Below, one piece after another: positions 56,749-64,000 of a stretch of 64,000 bases of DNA (its first letter is position 1; every line of letters starts with the position of its first letter). Source of the stretch: Omphiscola glabra. Its lineage: Eukaryota > Mollusca > Gastropoda > Lymnaeidae. The notes beneath the pieces were generated by a model. It had not been told where the DNA came from and made no database searches. It worked only from the letters and a program-made list of their open reading frames with translations. The stretch is taken from positions 30,854,449-30,918,448 of the forward strand of contig OZ024808.1 of the NCBI GenBank assembly GCA_964017045.1, given 5' to 3'. The position numbers and the translations under genes are program-made.

Positions 56749-57914
56749 GGTGGGGGACTTTGACAATTGTGCTCTTCTATGAAAATTGTGCTATTCTATG
56801 AAAATTGTGCTCTTCTATGACAATTGCGCTCTTCTATGACAATTGTGCTCTTCTATGACAATTGTGCTCTTCTATGACAATTGCGCTCTTATATGACAAT
56901 TGCGCTCTTCTATGAAAATTGTGCTCTTCTATGACAATTGTGCTCTTCTATGACAATTGTGCTCTTCTATGACAATTGCGCTCTTCTATGACAATTGTGC
57001 TCTTCTATGACAATTGCGCTCTTCTATGACAATTGTGCTCTTCTATGACAATTGTGCTCTTCTATGACAATTGCGCTCTTCTATGACAATTGTGCTCTTC
57101 TATGACAATTGTGCTCTTCTATGACAATTGCGCTCTTCTATGACAATTGTGCTCTTCTATGACAATTGTGCTCTTCTATGACAATTGCGCTCTTCTATGA
57201 CAATTGTGCTCTTCTATGACAATTGTGCTCTTCTATGACAATTGTGCTCTTCTATGAGAATATGCTCTTTTATGACAATTGTGCTCTTCAGTGACAATTG
57301 TGCTCTTTTATGACAATGTGCTCTTCTATGAAAATTGCGCTCTTCTATGACAATTGCGCTCTTCTATGACAATTGTGCTCTTTTATGACAATGTGCTCTT
57401 CAGTGAAAATTGTGCTCTTTTATGAAAATTGTGCTCTTCTATGACAATTGTGCTCTTCTATGACAATTGTGCTCTTCTATGACACAAATTTAGCATAATT
57501 GTACACCGTGATTATAATCAAGTTGATAATTAAATCATTTGAAAAGAACACTTAAAGAACATTCAAAGAAACATTCCACGAAGTCAGAAAACATCCCAAA
57601 CAACGAAGCCAGAAAACATCCCAAACAACGAAGCCAGAAAACATCCCAAACAACGAAGCCAGAAAACATCCCAAACAACGAAGCCAGAAAACATCCCAAA
57701 CAACGAAGCCAGAAAACATCCCAAACAACGAAGCCAGAAAACATCCCAAACAACGAAGCCAGAAAACATCCCAAACAACGAAGCCATTGACATACTCTTC
57801 ACCTGATAACGTGATCCCAGGTTGATGTATTCATCAGATGCACTTGCGGGATGTCTCGAGATCAAAAACTCTCCTCGGAATGATAGACGAATCAATGATA
57901 AAGGGGGTAACCTT
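52579..57914 (-). CDS. Unrecognised secreted or ectodomain protein, C-terminal three exons
   Basis: Three minus-strand exons join in frame: 57914-57803 (donor GTGAAG), 54470-54282 (acceptor TCCACAG, donor GTAGGT) and 53232-52579 (acceptor TTTCCCCAG, stop TAA). The last two borders are both phase 0 and the first exon ends phase 0 as well. They encode about 317 residues. The middle exon has SLQLKCAQGKIIENKTC, a short cysteine-bounded loop like those opening mollusc ectodomains, then RGLQYSLRMWLLPFGL and MTKLVKSVKAK. The last exon continues IHSIMDSLTSHYVVTVSGVC with several NxS/T sites (for example NVSEN, NGNSS, NLSAT, FNRSR) and paired cysteines, pointing to an extracellular, glycosylated protein. 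No transmembrane segment is seen. The 5' end, with any signal peptide, is not found. I do not recognise the family. The first exon is the least certain. Confidence 0.55.
53340..53832. repeat. 16 bp minisatellite in the intron
   Basis: About 30 copies of GGGATGGTAAGGTCCT with GTGAGG, GTTAGG and GTAAAA variants. The order of variants repeats over about 250 bp, a block duplication. Most units contain GGTAAGG or GGTGAGG, i.e. donor-like GTAAG/GTGAG on the plus strand, opposite to the gene. Confidence 0.94.
54070..54235. repeat. 33-34 bp repeat in the intron
   Basis: Five copies of GAAAGACAAATATAAATAGG plus GCACTGCTTGGCATT. Confidence 0.92.
54950..55262. repeat. Dispersed repeat, copy B (longest)
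   Basis: Carries both the left part shared with 41.9 kb (AGCACATAGCAACAGCTAC) and the right part shared with 51.4 kb (GAAAATTTGATAAAATGTGT), showing these fragments belong to one family. It is non-coding. Confidence 0.65.
55510..55542. other. GC-rich 14 bp stem hairpin
   Basis: GACGCCCCGCATCT at 55510-55523 and AGATACGGGGCGCC at 55529-55542 pair with two G-T type mismatches around a CACAT loop, in AT-rich surroundings. It may mark the edge of an LTR-like element extending toward 56.1 kb, which I could not delimit. Confidence 0.7.
56135..56262. repeat. 12 bp repeat
   Basis: About ten units of CACATTCGTTCA / CACATTCGTCCA / CACATTGGTCCA. Confidence 0.93.
56728..56756. repeat. G23 tract followed by TG5
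   Basis: Twenty-three G at 56728-56750 then TGGGGG, after a T-rich run and directly before the 19 bp array. Confidence 0.92.
56760..57486. repeat. 19 bp minisatellite
   Basis: About 38 copies of TCTATGACAATTGTGCTCT with a GCGCTCT variant; CAATTG palindrome in most units. GCG and GTG types recur in three-unit blocks. Confidence 0.96.
57575..57786. repeat. 25 bp minisatellite beside a splice donor
   Basis: Eight to nine perfect copies of AACATCCCAAACAACGAAGC plus CAGAA. The array begins about 15 bases from the donor of the minus-strand exon at 57803. Confidence 0.96.
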
Positions 57915-58133
57915 CTGTGAAATGGCAAACTAAAGCAGGCGAAATCCTGAATTAAAATTGGATACGATTTCTGGGGAAAAATTTAAAAAAAAATCATAAA
58001 TATATATATATGATTATGCAAAACAAAGTAGAGCGGTAGAGTTTGATGAATTCGGTTATGATTAATAATTTATTATTATTTTAATTATTTATTTTATCAT
58101 TCTTTTTATTAGAACAATTCTTTTACTTTAATT

Positions 58134-58361
58134 TTGTGCAATTGCAGATGCTATAAAAATATGCAAGACAAGTGGATGTTACCAGGGGAATTAGTGGAGT
58201 TATTTAGAAGTCTGGTATTATGTTTGTTCTGCCTGAACCCCCTGAGTCCCGAGAGGCATGTTAGAGTGAAATCAACTAGAAACCTATTTTATTGTGCTAG
58301 TGGTGATGCTAAGGCACTTTACAAAAACATTCAAAAAAAAATATTTGAATTTAATATTTGA
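58134..58361 (+). other. Short open frame of doubtful coding status
   Basis: A 75-codon frame preceded by TGTGCAATTGCAG, an acceptor-like site, and ending IQKKIFEFNI. It has no recognisable domain and AT-rich codons. It could be a terminal exon of an unseen gene or a transposon fragment; I cannot choose. Confidence 0.2.
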
Positions 58362-58574
58362 TTTATTTGATATGCAATCTACTGGACATCAGGACCCAAA
58401 TTATTTTTTGACATAAGGTACATGAAAAAAAATACATTTCAAAGTTAATGGATTAAGCGTAAAAAAGGTTCTTTCGGTGTGATTTGGTATGGAAGAGTTT
58501 GTAGCAGTTCCTGTTGGCAACCAAACACAAAAAGACTTTGCAAGTTGAGCAGCGCACACTGCATTTAGCTGAGC

Positions 58575-58700
58575 ATTATTCTCTGCGCATCCTTCTCTGC
58601 GCACCCTTCTCTGCGTATCCTTCTCTGCGCATCCTTCTCTGTTCATCCTTCTCTGCTCATCCTTCTCTACTCACCCTTCTCTGCGCATCCTTCTATGCGA
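58575..58700. repeat. 14 bp minisatellite
   Basis: Nine copies of TCTCTGCGCATCCT with CTCAT, GTTCAT and CGTAT variants. Confidence 0.93.
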
Positions 58701-58716
58701 CATCTTGAAAAATAAT

Positions 58717-61700
58717 TTAAATCAACATCTGGAATTTCCGGGAGATGGGCAGCTTGTTCATAACGAAGACCTGGATTGGGCACAAATAATCTTTTTTTTT
58801 ACCTTTATCTGTTTCAGTCCTCCCTTTAGCAGTTAAAAGAGTGCTTTTTTCCAATCTATGCCCAGATTCTAGGTCAATGAGAGTCTTGACTACATACATT
58901 TTGAAATCAAATGACTTCCAGTATTTTTTAGGCTTAGTTGCTCCAAGTCTTCTTGGTATTGAAACCATGCATTGACAGTAGCTAGGTCCAACATTTGAAA
59001 TATTACCCTGATAGGCCGTTTGGACGTCGTGGCTCTAGTCGGATAATAGCTCAAAGTCGGTCACACAAGTGGACACCTCCCATGTTGTCATTATACTGTT
59101 TGATTAAAAATGGACGCTGAACCTCTATATGTTTTTTTTCTTCCTTTTTACCCCTCGTAAACACTGGTCAGTCGGAGCAGCACCTTCTGCAGTGGAGACC
59201 AACAGATGTCTTATCCATCCGTTTTACAAGTGCCACAGGAAAGTCACTGTTCACAGTTTGAGCATAAGCTCCTCTCCCTTGTTTGCTTAGTTCCTTATCA
59301 GTAAGAAGCTTCCTTTTTAGGTATTTAGGGATTCTATTTACCATAATAGTTCCTGTTGCTCTGAAGTCCTTTTCATACAGATTCTTCAGAAGGGGTATTT
59401 TAGTAAAATACCTATCAAAGTACAGAACATGCGGCTGCTCCAAAACGTCAATTAATTTTTCAAATGCCTGACCACCTAATCCTAGACCAGAGTTGTCTGG
59501 TTTATATGTCCCAACTCCTTGATAAACATGGAAATTGATGACTTTTGCAGATTGCCATGTCAAGACAAACACTTTTATGCCAAAAGGATACGGCTTGTTT
59601 GGCACACATTGCCTTAAGCCTACCCTACCATAAAAGGGTATAATTTGTTCGTTAATGCTGAGAGTTTTGCATCTTGTTAGTGAGGGACAAACCATCAAGA
59701 TTATATCCAATAATTGGCTACACTCTCCAAAGCTTATTCTTTTCTTCTATTTCATCAGGAATGTCTAGATCATTTACGAGATTTAACCTTTGTCTTAAGA
59801 AGAAGTCTCTGTCTCGAGACATTGAATCTGCATGTTATGAGGGATGACGTATTTTGATTCACGATTAGCCCGTCTTCCACGTGCATGACCTCTTTTCAGT
59901 CAAAGCCGTGTTGGGGCGGCTAGAAAAATATCCCTTTGTTGACATTTATGTTTACTATCGTCCGTTTTTTTTCGAACATGATAGAATCATCTCGAGAATG
60001 CGGGAAGTAGTAAGACTGCGTATTCCATTTCTAGAATGATCATCTGAAACTGGGTATAAAAGGGCTAAGATTAAATGACGGAGAGAGATATTTTCCTTTC
60101 CTTTACCAACCACGAGATGTGCTGTGTCATTATTTAATACTTTGTTGTGTGCATATTTTTCTATTTCCTCGTACAATTTTTTGCTCATTATATTTTTATA
60201 TACAGTACCGGTACCAGCAAATCTGTAAGTTTATAATTTTAATCATATTTCTCTTGCTGTTATTATTTAATTGAAGTTCACAAATTAAAAAGTTATTAAT
60301 TGTAATTAGCTCTGGCATTGATTGTCGTTTTATTTGTTATTATTTTTAAACTTTGGTATCGTTCTTTATTATAGACTGTTCTTTTTGAACGAGCCATAGA
60401 CTAAAGATAAGAGATTAAATTCTCCATCTATATAACGGTCCGTAATAATGCAATACATGGCACCCTAGTCGAATTTGCCCAGTACATTCGTATTGAGGGA
60501 TACCTCAGGCAAGACATCACCATGCTCATCTCAAAAAAACTTAATTATTTCTTCAGCTGTAACGGTAGTCTGAGTTTCTGAACCAAGTTCTTTTTGTTAT
60601 ACGCAGATCTGTAACAAAAAGCTCTGTCTGTGTAAAACTGTTCAGCGAAATATTGATGGAAATAATCAAAAGGTGTCCACCCTTCTGATTTATGGCTGAG
60701 TTTTCAAATTTAGTAGTAACATAATTTGGCAACTCAGGAACAAATTCGTTAGTTTGACGCCAAAAGGAGCGACTTTCACTTTCAAGTATTTTTTTGTCTT
60801 TTGGACAAAAGTTCGTCATCTTCAGATGACTCATTTTCGGAACTTGATTAATTGCTACCAACGTCGTCATCTGTTGTATCATTTTCATCAGAGGATAACT
60901 CTCTAATATCTGATGATTTCTCAAACATCCCCCGTAACAGTTCTTCTGTGAGGTATTTTGCCTGTGTTTTTCCTACAACAGTAAAAAAAATAGTTTGATT
61001 AAAAATAAATAGTTTTAATTTAAATAACTTTAATTATAAATTATCAAAACTACAGATTCAACTTTAAATAAGGCTTAAACATTGTAGAATGCCTAAATTA
61101 AATATGGTTGAATTTGAATATTCGGACTTAAGATGCTAAAGTAGGTTCAGCAAACATAGCCTTAAGTCTACGTCATTTGCATTAATTTTTTTGAAATGTT
61201 AAAATCAATTAATACATTTGAAAAATATCTATGAAATCTAACAAAATACGTACTATGATATAAGTATTAAAATTGATATAAAGGATGCCGTTTAAACAGA
61301 TAAAAATGATAAAAGCCATTACCGATTGCTCAGAACATTTATGTGTACCGGTATGTGTTGATTTGAGTTCTGTGTCCTGTGGACTGAACACCTTTTAAAA
61401 ATGATGAAATAAACTAAGATATAATAAAATAAGAATAAAAATCCGGTAATTTCGCAGTATTGGTGCCGAAATGTCTCACACGGCCGCCATATTGGTTGCC
61501 ATGACCCGCGTGTTCATGGGTCGCGGCAACCAAGATGGCGGCCGTGGAAAAAAAACTCACGTTTGCTAAATTTAAGAATAAAACGTTAAAAAATAATGAA
61601 TAATTGTCCTAAATGTATCCCTAAACCTAACCTGAACCCTAAATATATCCCTAAACCTAACCTGAACCCTAAATTTAACCCTAACCAGGGTTTTGACCCT

Positions 61701-62322
61701 CTCCCTTACCAGGGTTTTGACCCTCTCCCTAACCAGGGTTTTGACCCTCTCCCTAATTAGGGTTTTGACCCTCTCCATAACCAGGGTTTTGACCCTAAAA
61801 ACTAGGAAGATGAAAAAACAAAACAAAAAAGGGCCAAAAATAATGATAAAATAAAGAAATAATGAAAACCCAACTAACAGCCGCATGGAATACACTTTAA
61901 AAAAAATTATTTCAGGGTACACCGAAAATAATATCCACAAAATAAATTAAACACAGTGTAGTCATCCTCTAAAATCATCTTTTAAAATGGCGGAGTACAT
62001 AAAATATAATCAGCCAACCAATGAAACTTTAAAATAATATTTAATCAAACAATAAAAATTTAATTTGAAAAACACGCCATCGTAATTTAAGGAAAATGTA
62101 ACTCTAGTTACAACAATAAGGGGAGTGAATCAAAAACATAAACTTGAGGCAACAATAATGCCAAATAGCCAAAAAATCCTTATACATTCGTGTTTTTTTT
62201 TTTTTACATATAATTGTCTTAAAACAACATTGAAATCTTTAGTTTGGTTAAATATAATAATTAACAGTAAAAAACTTACCAGTACCCACAGAGCACGAAG
62301 CTACAGCCTCTCTGACGGCCAT
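58717..62322 (-). pseudogene. piggyBac transposase (DDE_Tnp_1_7), spliced and decayed
   Basis: A start exon 62322-62280 encodes MAVREAVASCSVGT and ends in GTAAGT. It joins in phase to an exon beginning at 60972 (acceptor GTTGTAG) with GKTQAKYLTEELLRGMF and an acidic SSDENDTTDDD tract. The N-terminal piggyBac domain follows (FWRQTNEFVPELPNY, then after a frame change FDYFHQYFAEQFYTD). Next are FLRQRLNLVNDLDIP and, at 59710-59168, the core: LSINEQIIPFYGRVG, PYPFGIKVFVL, VLYFDRYFT and FRATGTIMVNRIP. The C-terminal end is frameshifted (58968-58717). At least three frame breaks and a stop (GKVxP region near 59.73 kb) make it inactive. The transposase would have cut and pasted at TTAA sites. The intron contains hairpin element copy 2. 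Confidence 0.82.
61470..62130. mobile_element. Hairpin-headed non-autonomous element, copy 2
   Basis: Stem arms 61478-61507 and 61518-61547 (27 of 30 paired) contain CAAGATGGCGGC. Telomere-like CCTAACCTGAACCCTAAAT repeats follow, then five 24 bp units (CCCTAACCAGGGTTTTGACC plus CTCT), GAAAACCCAACTAACAG, a GCCAACCAATGAAACTTTAA segment and an end at GTAACTCTAGTTAC...AAGGGGAGTGAATC. It matches copy 1 at 48.1 kb throughout and lies within the piggyBac gene's intron. Confidence 0.75.
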
Positions 62323-62364
62323 CTTAAAATTAAGTAGTGTCTATCTCGGCGTAAATGTAGGTCA

Positions 62365-62462
62365 GACTAGTGTAAAAATATGTCCAGCAGACTGCACAAG
62401 AGGATCCAAATATGTCCAGCAGACGACACAAGAGGATTCAAACGAAATTTAGGTACACATTT
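62365..62462. repeat. ~33 bp repeat, two to three copies
   Basis: AATATGTCCAGCAGACTGCA and the following CAAGAGGATCCA occur twice in tandem (about 62376 and 62409), with a partial third (TTGTCCAGTGGGCTGCA) at about 62483. Confidence 0.75.
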
Positions 62463-62711
62463 AGCATAAGTGATAGAAAACTATTGTCCAGTGGGCTGCA
62501 CGCCTGGATTCAGGAGGAATATAGTTTGTTCTGCCATAATTTATAAAATTTGTTATGTCTGTAGTTATAATGTTTGTTCTGTCTGTAGTTTTAATGTTTG
62601 TTCTGGTGTATATTTAAAATTACAATTTCTCTCTCCTGTTAAGAATTCCTGTATTCTGACAAGCAGATCAATGTCTCAGTTTCGTAGCAGGGCATTTGAG
62701 CAGAAGTTTAA

Positions 62712-62796
62712 AAATCGGCTCCGACTCCAAGCTCCGGCTCTATTAAAATTTTCGGCTCCGGCTCCAGCTCCGACTACGGAGCGGCTCCCAATAATA
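62712..62796. repeat. GGCTCC-rich terminal region of a hAT-like element
   Basis: Clustered GGCTCCGGCTCCAGCTCC-type hexamers at the 3' side of the hAT remnant; the complementary form GGAGCTGGAGCC appears at the very end of the window (63988-63999). Such repeated short motifs are typical transposase-binding subterminal repeats. Confidence 0.5.
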
Positions 62797-62867
62797 AAAT
62801 AAATAAAAAAATAAATGTACATATAACATAATAAAACATTTTATTATATTTAGAGAAAAATAATTTA

Positions 62868-62994
62868 ATTCAGTATAATAATGCTGGTATAATAACTTAA
62901 TTAAATATAATAATGCTGGTATAAAACTTAATTCAGTATAATAATGCTGGTATAATAACGTAATTAAGTATAATAATGCTGGTATAACTTTATT
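62868..62994. repeat. ~33 bp repeat
   Basis: Four copies of TATAATAATGCTGGTATAAT plus AACTTAATTCAG. Confidence 0.9.
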
Positions 62995-64000
62995 AATCAT
63001 CAAAATATTGATTCATCATCATAAATAAAATATTTTCCAAAATCTTTGGTTTAAGCGAAGAACGCAATTCGCTTGCTGTAAAGTTAAATGCAGAAAATAG
63101 CCCCTTCACGCTTGCTGTAAAGTTAAAGGCAGAAAATAGCCCCTTTACGCTTGCTGTAAAGTTAAATGCAGAAAATAGCATCTTTACGCTTGCTGTAAAG
63201 TTAAATGCAGAAAATAGCCTCTTTACGCTTGCTGTAAAGTTAAAGGCAGAAAATAGCCTCTTTACGCTTACTGTAAAGTTAAAGGCAGAAAATAGCCCCT
63301 TTACGCTTGCTGTAAAGTTAAAGGCAGAAAATAGCCTCTTTGCGCTTGATGTAAAGTTAAATGCAGAAAATAGCCTCTTTACGCTTGCTGTAAAGTTAAA
63401 GGCAGATAATAGCCTCTTTACGCTTGCTGTAAAGTTAAAGGCAGAAAATAGCCTCTTTACGCTTGCTTGTGAAGTTAAATGCAGAAAATAGCCTCTTTAC
63501 GCTTGCTTGTAAAGTTAAATGCAGAAAATAGCCTCTTTACGCTTGCTGTAAAGTTAAAGGCAGAAAATAGCCTCTTTACGCTTGCTTGTGAACCTTGCAA
63601 ACAAGTGAATATTCTGCACGCCTCTTGAATATTTTTTGGGTAGTGTTCAATTCCCTCAAAAGCTGATTTGATTTTTAAGCATCCCTTTTCTTCCATTTCT
63701 TTCCAGGCATGTTTACAATTTTAGTTAAAAGAATCTCTACTTGTGAAATGTCGTTGGTCAAACAAATTCTCCTTTTCTCTTTCTGATCTGGCTCCTCTTC
63801 AAGTTCGCCCTCTTCGTCAAAATTAAATTCAGATGAAATTGAAAGAAGGGTTGTAGATGTTTCAGTTATTTTTCTATTATATTTTTTGAATCCCTTTTAT
63901 ATATATTTTTCTTCCACTGTTTTCAGAAGAGAAATTATTTTAAGGAGCACATAATAACATTCGTAGTTGGAATAGAAGATTTGCTATGGAGCTGGAGCCA
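62993..64000 (-). pseudogene. hAT transposase C-terminal end, decayed and amplified
   Basis: The minus strand reads, through frame breaks, an acidic FDEEGELEEEPDQKEKR segment, then CLQGSQASVKRLFSAFNFTA and, at the other side of an array, SELRSSLKPKILENILFMMM and NQYFDD with a stop near 62993. The S-V-x-RLFSA / L...L.P..LE.ILF pattern is the hAT C-terminal dimerisation domain. The 13-codon SVKRLFSAFNFTA block is repeated about 13 times; some units carry an extra base and break the frame. The upstream catalytic part lies outside the window. Confidence 0.72.
63069..63595. repeat. 39 bp array made of the hAT RLFSA motif
   Basis: About 13 copies of GCTTGCTGTAAAGTTAAAGG plus CAGAAAATAGCCTCTTTAC. 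39 bp equals 13 codons (SVKRLFSAFNFTA on the minus strand). Three units read GCTTGCTTGT, one base longer, which shifts the frame. Confidence 0.95.

Noticed and set aside
61617..61690. Telomere or interstitial telomeric repeat
   Set aside because: CCCTAA occurs only irregularly, mixed with CCTGAACCCTAAA, and the same text is part of a dispersed element at 48.3 kb.

Overview
The window is eukaryotic nuclear DNA. It is AT-rich, has spliced genes with GT-AG introns, TATA-box promoters, several transposon classes, and an extreme load of minisatellites. The gene content (a secreted single-cysteine-cluster Toll-like receptor, a short secreted dermatopontin-like protein and an animal CpeT/CpcT-fold protein), plus CR1-, RTE- and I-like retrotransposons, fits a lophotrochozoan, most likely a gastropod mollusc. 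The taxon is an inference; no marker gene settles it.

Layout. 0-7 kb: arrays only (35, 20, 42 and 44 bp units), then two inverted-repeat elements (6.6-7.0 and 7.2-7.8 kb). 7.8-10.45 kb: a decayed, 5'-truncated non-LTR retrotransposon with reverse transcriptase and RNase H, minus strand. 12.1-20.2 kb: a complete six-exon plus-strand gene for a 227-residue secreted CpeT/CpcT-like protein, whose introns are packed with minisatellites and hold a CR1-like 3' end and a hAT MITE. 20.8-26.1 kb: arrays, and a candidate 5' non-coding exon for the next gene. 26.2-28.95 kb: an intact 909-residue Toll-like receptor. 28.9-37.1 kb: an array of about 163 copies of a 50 bp unit that starts on the receptor's last codon and stop. 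37.7-41.6 kb: two retrotransposon fragments, one inserted inside a 23 bp array. 45.9-47.3 kb: a two-exon dermatopontin-like gene on the minus strand. 50.2-51.0 kb: a reverse-transcriptase relic broken by tandem expansions. 52.6-57.9 kb: three joinable minus-strand exons of an unrecognised secreted or ectodomain protein. 58.7-62.3 kb: a spliced but decayed piggyBac transposase. 62.7-64 kb: the decayed end of a hAT transposase whose dimerisation motif is itself a tandem array.

Main theme. By my rough tally a third or more of the window is tandem array. Several arrays are amplified from functional sequence rather than random DNA: the stop codon and 3' flank of the Toll-like receptor, the exon 3 and exon 4 splice donors of the CpeT-like gene, the KAPGPD-like region of a reverse transcriptase, and the RLFSA motif of a hAT transposase. 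The host genes lie on both strands with no sign of co-regulation. TLR, dermatopontin and the secreted proteins are all extracellular or defence/matrix type, but a joint role is not supported by the sequence.
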